A stretch of 8,464 nt of DNA from Planctomycetaceae bacterium (GTDB lineage Bacteria > Planctomycetota > Planctomycetia > Planctomycetales > Planctomycetaceae): NCBI GenBank assembly GCA_020426085.1, contig JAGQQP010000160.1, positions 1-8,464 on the forward strand. The letters are read 5' to 3'. The position numbers and the translations under genes were made by a program. Numbering within the stretch: the stretch's first letter is position 1; the number at the start of each line of letters is the position of its first letter. A model generated the notes under the pieces. That model did not search any database, had not been told where the DNA came from, and saw only the letters and a program-made list of their open reading frames with translations. Positions 1-6,227 of this stretch are shown in pieces.

Positions 1-887
1 TCGCAGATGAAATCGGCAACCAGACGCGATTTCCATCGCTTACGGTCGGCTCGGAAGGGGGGATTCACGGCGGGTGTCAGCTTTCGTGGACGAAGTCTGG
101 TGTTCGCGTTCCGCCGATAACGGGGCCCGCCGAACTGTTTGACCGACTCTTCATCGCAGATTCAAAACAGCTTCAGGCACGGAAAGTAAAAGAGAATTCA
201 TTGCAGGCGTCGATTCTTGATTCGATTCACGACGAAGCCCGTTCGCTTTCAAAACGAGTCAACAGCGAAGACAAGGCGAAACTCGATGAGTATTTCAGCT
301 CGATCCGCGATGTTGAAAAGCGTCTGAAGCTCCGCCAGATCTGGTCTGATCAGCCCAAGCCGAAAGCACCGTTCGACAAGCCGGCCGATAAGAACACGGT
401 GGAAGACCTGCCTATGCTCTACGAGTTGATCGCGCTGGCTTTGCAGACCGATTCCACACGGATTGCCACTCTGGAAATTGGCGGCAGCTTTTTGCCTCAA
501 CACCTGGGGATTGATAAGTCCTATCATGGTCTGTCGCATCACGGTAATAATGACGAGGCGATCGGGCATCTGGTCACTCTTGAGAAATACCAGATCGAAC
601 AGTTTGGGAAATTCCTGACCCGACTGGCTGGAATCACTGACGGCGAGCAGACACTGCTCGATTCGACCGCAGTCCTGTTCGGCAGCGGTATGGGAAATGC
701 CAATTCACATACCAACTCAGACTTACCCATTATCATGGCTGGTGGCGGATATGGGACTGGAGAATTCAGGAAGGCTCCCTCGAAAGGCCCGGGCAAAGTG
801 CCGTTGTGCAATCTCTTCCTGGATATCGCTCAAAAGATGGGTGTGGAGAAGGAAGCATTCGGAACGAGCACCGGAAGGTTCTCCTGA
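1..887 (+). CDS. DUF1552 family protein, C-terminal 294 residues (5' end outside window)
   Basis: The reading frame is open from the left edge (first full codon at base 3) to the TGA at 885-887, so this is the C-terminal part of a longer gene; DUF1552 proteins are usually about 430-470 residues. Family-like blocks seen in order are: TRFPSLTVGSE and GGCQLSWTKSGVRVPP near the fragment start; a charged helical stretch at about fragment residues 70-107 (SILDSIHDEARSLSKRV...); YHGLSHHG at about 174-181; GSGMGNANSH at about 227-236; and a C-terminal FGTSTGRF. DUF1552 is a secreted protein family common in Planctomycetota, usually encoded next to DUF1592-type cytochromes. Its activity is unknown; a distant link to the alkaline phosphatase/sulfatase-like fold is possible but not shown here. 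The cytochrome gene follows 2 nt after the stop, pointing to one mRNA and coupled translation. A TTG at 201 is an internal codon, not the start. Family call strong, function unknown. Confidence 0.9.
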   Translation, partial: ADEIGNQTRFPSLTVGSEGGIHGGCQLSWTKSGVRVPPITGPAELFDRLFIADSKQLQARKVKENSLQASILDSIHDEARSLSKRVNSEDKAKLDEYFSSIRDVEKRLKLRQIWSDQPKPKAPFDKPADKNTVEDLPMLYELIALALQTDSTRIATLEIGGSFLPQHLGIDKSYHGLSHHGNNDEAIGHLVTLEKYQIEQFGKFLTRLAGITDGEQTLLDSTAVLFGSGMGNANSHTNSDLPIIMAGGGYGTGEFRKAPSKGPGKVPLCNLFLDIAQKMGVEKEAFGTSTGRFS

Positions 888-889
888 AG

Positions 890-3409
890 ATGAATACGCG
901 GCCCATCCAGACTCTCAGCATGCTAGCATTTCGCACCGTTTGTGGAATCGCTCTCTGTGCTTTCCTGCTGCTGCCTTGCGCTGCAGCGGAGGCGCAACAT
1001 AAACACGCTCCGACTGTCACCCGACTGTTGAAAAAATACTGTCTGGAGTGCCATGACGTCGCGACCGCTGATGGTGAGCGCGAGTTTGAGACATTTTCAC
1101 TGCCGCTCAAATCAGAGCAGCAGCTGATCACCGCCGATGGGATCATCGATCAGATGACACTGCGGAAAATGCCACCTGAAGACTCGGAGCAGCCGACCGA
1201 CGAAGAGCGACTTGCTTTAATCGGTGCCTTGCGCGACAGCATTCAGGAAGCGCGGAGCCAGTTTGAAAGTACCGGGTCGCGCACTATCATGCGACGCCTT
1301 TCCAATCGGGAGTATGAAAACACACTGGCCACCCTGTTTGACCGTCGTGTCGACACGCTGGGCTTAACGGCGGATTTCCCGAAAGAAGAGACCAGCCAGC
1401 ATATGGACAATATCGGTGAGTCGCTGGTGACTTCCGGATTTCTGCTGGATCAGTATTTCCAGGCAGCCTCGCGACTGGTAGAAGCCCGACTGGGTAAACC
1501 TGAGATGAAACCAAAGTCGTGGCACTTTAAAGACAATTTCAAACAGTATGAAGAACTGTCGGGTCCCCATCGAATGGTCTTCAAATATCGGTATCTCTGT
1601 CTCTACGAACAGCCCAACACAGACACACGTCAAGGTGGCTATGGACACATCGAAGATTTCCTGTCAGGTGTGCCAACTTCGGGGCTGTATGACATTCAGG
1701 TTGAAGCCCAGGCACTGCACCGCGACACGCACTACGATCCGAAGATATTCCGCATCGACTTTTCCGAACCATTTCAACTGGCGGTTGTCCCCGGCGATGT
1801 GAAGAAAGGGCATATCCATTATCCACAGGCGATCGAACCGATTCTGGCGAGCACAGTGGTTCCGGATGACAAACCAGAGTGGTTAACGTTTCGCGTCTGG
1901 CTGGAAGCCGGGCAGACACCCCGCTTCATTTTTCCTAACGGACCTTATGAGTCACGGGCATCCGTCATCTCTCTCAATAAACGCTACAAAGACGAATTTA
2001 AGAATCCGGTCGTTGGTGTCAGCCGGAGTACTCTGCTTCGCGAAGGAGAGCTGCCTCACATCAGAATCAGTGAAATCAAAATCCATGGTCCGATTGCAGA
2101 ACCAGGCGGTAGCAAAGAAGAACTCGCTGTCTTCGGGAAAGAGGGATTTCAGAAAGACCGGGCTTTGGAGCAGCTCTTTGTCTTTGCGAAAAAAGCTTAT
2201 CGGCGTCCATTGAACGAATCCGACCAGCGGCGGATTAAAACGCTTTATGAACAGCGATTGTCTGAGCAGGCGACGCCACGTCAGGCAGCTCTCGATGCCG
2301 TGAAGATGATTCTTTGCTCTCCTTCATTTTTATACCTCAGCGAGATCACTCCCGAGGATGAACTCGAATTACACCCGTACGATCTGGCGTCACGACTTTC
2401 CTATGCCCTCTGGACAGCGCCGCCTGATGCAGAGTTGTTCGCTGCGGCTGCTTCCGGTCAACTGAAGAATAAAGAAGAATTACAAAAGCAGACTCGACGA
2501 CTGTTGAAAGATCCGCGTTCGGACGAATTCGTCAACGGTTTTCTCGACAGCTGGCTGAATCTGCGTGCCATGGGGGACCTGCCACCACCTCGAAAAGCGG
2601 CGTGGGAATACTATGCACAGAACCTGCCGGAATCGATGAAGCAGGAAGCACGTCTGTTTTTCCGTTCCCTGCTGGATGAGAACGGATCGGTCGAGAATTT
2701 TCTGGACGCTGACTTTACCTTCGTTGACAAGAAACTGGCCCATCTCTACGACCTGCCCGAAAAAGACACGTTACGTCTGAAGGACGGCTTCCAGCGTGTC
2801 AAACTCTCTGGCACAAAACGGCGCGGCGGGTTGTTAGGCATGGCCGGGGTGCTGACAGTCAGCGCCAATGGCGTTGATACATCGCCGGTCACGCGCGGTG
2901 TGTACATTCTCGAAAATCTACTCGGCACTCCACCACCGCCTCCGCCTGACGAAGTGCCTGCCATCGAGGCGGACGTCAGTGGAGCGACTACCATTCGTGA
3001 AAAACTGTTAAAACACAGCAAAGACCAGACCTGTTACGTATGTCATCGAAACATCGATCCACACGGCCACGCATTGGAATCATTTGACCCGATCGGCCGC
3101 TGGCGGGAAAAGTATCCGCATCCCAAAGGAAAAGGGAGCGGCCCGAAAGTAGATCCGACAGGCAAACTCCCATCTGGCGAAACATTCAAAGATTTCGACA
3201 GCTTTAAGCATGTGCTGCTCGAAAGCCGCCTTGAAAAGTTCACGCACTGTCTGATTGAAAAGCTGCTGACTTACTCAACTGGAAGACAGATGGAACGGTC
3301 CGACCAGTTCGAGATCGAAGACATCCAGCAGCGTGTTAAAGCCGATGATTACGGCCTGCAGACCATTGTGATCGAAGTTTTGACCTCCCGGATCTTCCGC
3401 GCGCGTTGA
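890..3409 (+). CDS. Exported multidomain c-type cytochrome, PSCyt1/DUF1587-DUF1595-DUF1592-DUF1588-DUF1585 family
   Basis: 839 residues, probably a periplasmic or exported haem protein. I chose the ATG at 890: a Sec signal peptide follows at once (hydrophobic core about residues 12-29, likely cut after AEA at 35) and GGAAGG lies about 11 nt upstream. A longer TTG start at 806 would bury the leader inside the upstream gene. Domains in order: N-terminal cytochrome module with CLECH at 51-55 and M94-P-P as a possible distal ligand; DUF1587 from about 135 (LSNREYENTLATLFD); a beta-rich segment about 205-400; DUF1595 about 420-485 (AYRRPLNESD); DUF1592 about 492-620 (LASRLSYALW); DUF1588 about 640-740 with RGGLLGMAGVLT, six prolines at 681-686 and a second CxxCH (CYVCH, 715-719); DUF1585 about 758-835. 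Length and order fit the family, and no frameshift is visible. The DUF1552 gene ends 2 nt upstream. The family's reaction is unknown; electron transfer linked to extracellular substrate breakdown is a common guess. Confidence 0.92.
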   Translation: MNTRPIQTLSMLAFRTVCGIALCAFLLLPCAAAEAQHKHAPTVTRLLKKYCLECHDVATADGEREFETFSLPLKSEQQLITADGIIDQMTLRKMPPEDSEQPTDEERLALIGALRDSIQEARSQFESTGSRTIMRRLSNREYENTLATLFDRRVDTLGLTADFPKEETSQHMDNIGESLVTSGFLLDQYFQAASRLVEARLGKPEMKPKSWHFKDNFKQYEELSGPHRMVFKYRYLCLYEQPNTDTRQGGYGHIEDFLSGVPTSGLYDIQVEAQALHRDTHYDPKIFRIDFSEPFQLAVVPGDVKKGHIHYPQAIEPILASTVVPDDKPEWLTFRVWLEAGQTPRFIFPNGPYESRASVISLNKRYKDEFKNPVVGVSRSTLLREGELPHIRISEIKIHGPIAEPGGSKEELAVFGKEGFQKDRALEQLFVFAKKAYRRPLNESDQRRIKTLYEQRLSEQATPRQAALDAVKMILCSPSFLYLSEITPEDELELHPYDLASRLSYALWTAPPDAELFAAAASGQLKNKEELQKQTRRLLKDPRSDEFVNGFLDSWLNLRAMGDLPPPRKAAWEYYAQNLPESMKQEARLFFRSLLDENGSVENFLDADFTFVDKKLAHLYDLPEKDTLRLKDGFQRVKLSGTKRRGGLLGMAGVLTVSANGVDTSPVTRGVYILENLLGTPPPPPPDEVPAIEADVSGATTIREKLLKHSKDQTCYVCHRNIDPHGHALESFDPIGRWREKYPHPKGKGSGPKVDPTGKLPSGETFKDFDSFKHVLLESRLEKFTHCLIEKLLTYSTGRQMERSDQFEIEDIQQRVKADDYGLQTIVIEVLTSRIFRAR

Positions 3410-3426
3410 AATGGTTCACGGTTCAG

Positions 3427-3467
3427 TGTCCGGCATTCAGTTGTAATCCGAAGCGTTAACCCGGACA
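3427..3467. repeat. Inverted repeat in the convergent gap, possible weak terminator
   Basis: TGTCCGG at 3427-3433 and its exact reverse complement CCGGACA at 3461-3467 flank a 27-nt spacer, in the 102-bp gap between two convergent genes. The placement suits a two-way transcription stop. However, the spacer is long and no T-run follows either arm, so it is not a standard intrinsic terminator. A second possible stem (CCCGA...TCGGG) lies near 3486-3504. Function unproven. Confidence 0.3.
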
Positions 3468-3511
3468 TTCTGAGCTGGCTCGATCCCCGATTTGACGGGT
3501 CGGGTTCGTTC

Positions 3512-4636
3512 TCAATTCTCCAATCGATACTTCAACCACGAATAAATACTCGCGCCGATTTGATCGTAGCCGACCTTATTCGGATGAACTCCGTTGTTGA
3601 CCGGGTAACCGTCCACGATGTCGAGATTTAACTCGGTTGGAATGATAAACAGATTCTGCTTTTCGCGGTCTGTGAATTTTTCAATCTGCCGTTGTACCAG
3701 ACGGTGTTGAATTTTCTTCCATCCCCAGCGGCTGTAACGGTCTTTGTAGTTGGCATAAAATGCTTCCTGACGCGAATTCCCGGGGGTAGTCAGACAGATT
3801 CCGATTTCGGCCTGAGGTGCAGCTGCCTGCAGGGCTTTAATCAGAATATCAGCCTGAGTAAACATGCCGTCGATTTTTTCATCAATGGCGTCCTGCTTCG
3901 CTGAGAAACAATCATTAATGCCCAGCATAATGATCACAAAGTCTGGTGTCTTACCGTTGCATTCTTCTTTGAAATAGCGTGTTAAATCGAGTACCGGCTT
4001 ACCGTCCTTACCGAGATAAACGAACGGGCTGCTGCGTTTACGGTTGGTTCCATCGGGGTTAGGCTCATACTGCGAGACGAACCGTTGCCAGGTCCAGCCT
4101 CCGTAACCTTCATGGGCGACACCCTCAGCGGCTGACTTTGGCTTATGAGTTCCCAGCATCTGCCAGTCAGGATTGCCGGGAGCGGAGAGGAGCCGGGCAA
4201 TTTCGTTGGAGTATGTCGTCGCGTTGGTTAAGCTGTCGCCAATAATTAACAGTCGACAGACGGTGTTACGCTCGGAACCTGCATTCGCCGCTGATACATG
4301 CAGTGTTGTTTTTGCTGTGCCCAGAATCTTACCGTTTGCGTCAGTCACTTTGACCGATAGCGGATGTTCGCCTGCATCGGATGCTGCCGGGGTGAGTGTC
4401 CAGCGATTCTGCTCTGTCTTGCCGAGTTTACAACTGACTTCAAACTGATATTTTTCTGGTGTTTCTGTCAAAACGATATTGTCAAAGTAGATATTCATCT
4501 CCACGCCGGGCACTGCATAAAAGGTGGGCGGCAATGTCAGTTGCAGCGATTCTGTTTTCTCTGCAGCAGTTGCAGGCAACGACGACAGAAGCAGCAGGAG
4601 GAAAGAGAAACGGATCAGCAGGCGGGGGGAGTTCAT
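3512..4636 (-). CDS. Exported SGNH/GDSL hydrolase (probable carbohydrate esterase)
   Basis: 374 residues, from the ATG at 4636. This is preferred over the GTG three codons upstream (4645) because the positively charged leader N-region begins there; neither start has a strong ribosome binding site. A Sec signal peptide covers about residues 1-25 (run of leucines, cut near ATAA). A beta-strand-rich segment at about 30-115 looks like an Ig-like or jelly-roll accessory domain. The SGNH domain follows: block I IIGDSLTNATTY with nucleophile S135; block II glycines in EGYGGWTW (176-183); block III LGIND (238-242); block V with H351 in NGVHPNKVGY. The residue three before the catalytic His is N348, not the usual Asp; D342 lies nearby. 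Such secreted enzymes usually remove acetyl or other acyl groups from sugars or polysaccharides; the substrate cannot be read here. The gene is convergent with the cytochrome gene and divergent from the oxidoreductase gene, so it is its own transcription unit. Confidence 0.88.
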   Translation of the reverse strand: MNSPRLLIRFSFLLLLLSSLPATAAEKTESLQLTLPPTFYAVPGVEMNIYFDNIVLTETPEKYQFEVSCKLGKTEQNRWTLTPAASDAGEHPLSVKVTDANGKILGTAKTTLHVSAANAGSERNTVCRLLIIGDSLTNATTYSNEIARLLSAPGNPDWQMLGTHKPKSAAEGVAHEGYGGWTWQRFVSQYEPNPDGTNRKRSSPFVYLGKDGKPVLDLTRYFKEECNGKTPDFVIIMLGINDCFSAKQDAIDEKIDGMFTQADILIKALQAAAPQAEIGICLTTPGNSRQEAFYANYKDRYSRWGWKKIQHRLVQRQIEKFTDREKQNLFIIPTELNLDIVDGYPVNNGVHPNKVGYDQIGASIYSWLKYRLEN

Positions 4637-4691
4637 ATTTTGCACGGTTCACTCATTCTGGTATCAGTCGGGTTTTCCCATTATGGTTAAT

Positions 4692-4708
4692 CCTGGAACC
4701 ACTCCAGG
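4692..4708. repeat. 17-bp inverted repeat upstream of the esterase gene
   Basis: CCTGGA (4692-4697) and TCCAGG (4703-4708) are perfect reverse complements separated by 5 nt (ACCAC). They lie just upstream (leftward sense) of the CATAAT -10 candidate at 4680-4685, where a -35 would fall. A dimeric regulator site is possible. Arms of 6 bp can also arise by chance. Confidence 0.35.
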
Positions 4709-4822
4709 CATCACCAGAATCCTATCGTAACATCGTTCCCCCCCTCTGCGTCCAGCGCCCCGCAATTTTTCTCACAATTTCTTACATGCTGTTTTCATGA
4801 TCTTTGTCAGTCTCTTTAAACC

Positions 4823-4852
4823 TTGATAGCGAAATAAATCTTACGATATGAT
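4823..4852 (+). promoter_or_regulatory. Sigma70-like promoter for the oxidoreductase gene
   Basis: TTGATA at 4823-4828 and TATGAT at 4847-4852 are separated by 18 bp; each matches the consensus at 5 of 6 bases. Transcription would begin near 4858-4860, giving a leader of about 60 nt before the ATG at 4918. The surrounding sequence is AT-rich. A 12-bp palindrome overlaps the -10, which would suit repression. Confidence 0.55.
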
Positions 4853-4861
4853 AGATCTATC
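4850..4861. promoter_or_regulatory. 12-bp perfect palindrome overlapping the -10, candidate operator
   Basis: GATAGATCTATC equals its own reverse complement. It overlaps the last three bases of the TATGAT -10 and covers the expected transcription start, a classical place for a repressor to bind. I do not recognise it as the site of a known regulator family. Confidence 0.4.
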
Positions 4862-4906
4862 CACAAAACCTGCGACTCGCTGTGGGACAACATATCAGGA
4901 GTATTT

Positions 4907-4911
4907 AAGGA
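4907..4911 (+). promoter_or_regulatory. Ribosome binding site of the oxidoreductase gene
   Basis: AAGGA ends 6 nt before the ATG at 4918. It is the clearest Shine-Dalgarno sequence in the window and fixes the start of that gene. Confidence 0.6.
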
Positions 4912-4917
4912 AAACCC

Positions 4918-5892
4918 ATGACTGAGAAGAGTTTTAAGCCCGTGAAAACAGGTGTCATTGGTCTGGGGCGTTTTGGACGACTGCATGCTTTGACGTTATC
5001 CCGCCTGGCTGAAGCAGAACTGGTGGGAGTGGTGGCGCGCCGTCAGGAGAGCCTTGCAGCCCTCAGCAAAGAACTTCCCGATGTGCCAGGCTGGACGAAT
5101 CTGACTCAGGCGATTGAAGAGTCTGGCGCAGAAGCGTGGGTTGTCGCCTGTACGACACAGTCGCATGTGACTGTTGCGCGAGAACTGCTCGAACGCGACA
5201 AAGCAGTGTTGCTGGAAAAGCCGATCGCGGAGAGTCTGTCGGAAGCGGAAAGCCTTGCACCCCTGGTGAAGCCCGATTCCAGTAACCTGATGCTGGGACA
5301 CATCCTGCTGTTTAACAGTGAATTTCAGGAGCTGCGGGAGGTGGCGCGCGAGCGGGGCCCGATTTCCTATATTGATTGTGTACGCCATCGACCAGCGAGC
5401 ATCGTGCAGGACTTTCCTGGTGAGAACCCGCTCCATGCTGCAATGGTGCATGACCTGTATTCGACACAGGTATTACTCGACTGTGCGGAGCCGGATCATT
5501 TCAGTGCCCAGTTTCATCGGACTGCCACAGGTGCCATTGATCTGGCTGTGGCACAATTGCAGTGGAACGGAGGTCCGGTGGCATCGTTTGCTGCCTCGTA
5601 TTTAACGCCCGCAGGAATGCCGCCACGTGGTTTTGACAGAACTGAAGTATTTGGTGAGGGCTGGTCCGCGCGGATCGAACCGAACCCGCGACCGATCTCG
5701 GTCTGGGATGATGCTGCTTCCTGGCCGCTGGCATTAGAAGTGCGTGCGAACCCGCCCAGTGGCATGATGGCTGAGGAGTTACGTTGCTTCTGTCGGGTTG
5801 TGAGGAACATTGAAGCGGTCCCTGCCGGAGCGACCTATACAGATGCGATGCAGGTGCAACGCTGGATGGAGAAACTGAACGCGTTTGTCTGA
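4918..5892 (+). CDS. Gfo/Idh/MocA family NAD(P)-dependent oxidoreductase
   Basis: 324 residues, no signal peptide, so cytoplasmic. The N-terminal Rossmann fold shows TGVIGLGRFGRLHA, with the GxGxxG nucleotide loop at 15-20 following beta-1. The family signature EKP is at 100-102 (LLEKPIAES), with K101 as the expected catalytic lysine. GHILLFN at 127-133 opens the C-terminal alpha/beta domain, and MVHDLYSTQVLLD at 177-189 matches the segment carrying the catalytic His/Asp (H178, D179). The family oxidises or reduces sugars, inositols, amino sugars and related compounds; the substrate cannot be assigned here. Its length is at the short end of the usual 320-400 residues but looks complete. It has its own promoter and ribosome site, lies divergent from the esterase gene, and is separated by 335 bp from the next gene, so it is probably monocistronic. 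A sugar-related role alongside the esterase is inference only. Confidence 0.9.
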   Translation: MTEKSFKPVKTGVIGLGRFGRLHALTLSRLAEAELVGVVARRQESLAALSKELPDVPGWTNLTQAIEESGAEAWVVACTTQSHVTVARELLERDKAVLLEKPIAESLSEAESLAPLVKPDSSNLMLGHILLFNSEFQELREVARERGPISYIDCVRHRPASIVQDFPGENPLHAAMVHDLYSTQVLLDCAEPDHFSAQFHRTATGAIDLAVAQLQWNGGPVASFAASYLTPAGMPPRGFDRTEVFGEGWSARIEPNPRPISVWDDAASWPLALEVRANPPSGMMAEELRCFCRVVRNIEAVPAGATYTDAMQVQRWMEKLNAFV

Positions 5893-6014
5893 TTAGTAGA
5901 ACGGGGACGGATCTTCCTGCATTCCCGCTTCGACAGTCCAGTTTCCTTACGCCGATCGCTCAATTTCCATCGAGGGAGGAACAGCCAATTGTGGTCTGCC
6001 CGTGCAAAAACCGC

Positions 6015-6042
6015 TTGCGGTCTGTCTGGAATCAGTTAAAAT
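6015..6042 (+). promoter_or_regulatory. Weak sigma70-like promoter candidate for the second DUF1552-cytochrome operon
   Basis: TTGCGG at 6015-6020 and TAAAAT at 6037-6042 have a 16-bp spacer. The -10 matches consensus at 5 of 6 bases, the -35 only at TTG. It is the best candidate I find in this gap for the downstream gene pair. Confidence 0.3.
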
Positions 6043-6181
6043 AGATCAAAACCCTCAAGCGCATCATGAAGCCATCTTACCGCATAATACCACCCGGTTT
6101 TGGTGCGAGGTTACCTGCCACTACCAACATACCTGTGACACAGAGTCTGGCTGCTCACCATGACGGATTGAATTAATCCTG

Positions 6182-6193
6182 CCAGATATCTGG
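6182..6193. promoter_or_regulatory. 12-bp perfect palindrome upstream of the second DUF1552 gene
   Basis: CCAGATATCTGG equals its own reverse complement and ends 34 nt before the ATG at 6228. It could be an operator or a short hairpin in the mRNA leader. It differs in sequence from the palindrome at 4850-4861. Confidence 0.35.
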
Positions 6194-6227
6194 AGAACAG
6201 AGAAACTCATTCGCTGAAAGATCGATC

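Larger units (their letters stand above)
4637..4917. promoter_or_regulatory. Divergent intergenic regulatory region
   Basis: This 281-bp gap separates the start of the esterase gene (leftward) from the start of the oxidoreductase gene (rightward), so it should hold promoters for both. The right half has a well-formed sigma70-like promoter and a palindrome. The left half has only a leftward CATAAT (complement of 4680-4685) as a -10 candidate, with no convincing -35, plus an inverted repeat. The middle has a C-run near 4738-4745 and an AT-rich stretch after 4765. No coding sequence is supported here. Confidence 0.6.
5893..6227. other. 335-bp intergenic region ahead of the second DUF1552 gene
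   Basis: No convincing gene is seen. It holds a weak promoter candidate (6015-6042) and a 12-bp palindrome (6182-6193). A 36-codon open frame at 6066-6176 lacks a ribosome binding site and is not called. No clear intrinsic terminator with a T-run follows the oxidoreductase gene. If the promoter candidate is real, the next gene has a leader of about 180 nt, long enough for some leader-based control, but I recognise no riboswitch. Confidence 0.5.

Noticed and set aside
152..161. CATCGCAGAT shared with the repeat unit at the right edge, suggesting linked ends or circularity
   Set aside because: The match is only 10 bp, falls in coding sequence for Ile-Ala-Asp in both places, and does not extend.
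201..887. A complete 228-residue protein starting at TTG 201
   Set aside because: The frame is open to the left edge, and residues before 201 match the DUF1552 family (TRFPSLTVGSE, QLSWTKSGV), so the gene begins outside the window.
806..889. A longer TTG start for the large cytochrome, overlapping the DUF1552 gene by 82 nt
   Set aside because: The added residues are unlike a leader and are an out-of-frame reading of the upstream gene; the ATG at 890 begins a proper signal peptide and has GGAAGG upstream.
1581..1919. Antisense open frame of 112 codons inside the cytochrome gene, and similar ones at 249-569, 766-1146, 4996-5451, 6207-6641 and 7472-7951
   Set aside because: They lie opposite well-supported genes, have no family motif and low-complexity composition; they are by-products of codon bias in the sense genes.
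2930..2947. Six consecutive prolines as an unusual stalling signal
   Set aside because: A proline-rich stretch at this point is common in DUF1588-type proteins, so it is probably structural; EF-P dependence is likely but not special here.
3486..3504. CCCGA...TCGGG stem as an intrinsic terminator after the cytochrome gene
   Set aside because: The arms are only 5 bp and no T-run follows on either strand, so it is not called as a terminator.
6066..6176. 36-codon open frame starting MKPSYRIIPPGFG in the gap before the second DUF1552 gene
   Set aside because: No ribosome binding site, no recognisable motif, and a length expected by chance.
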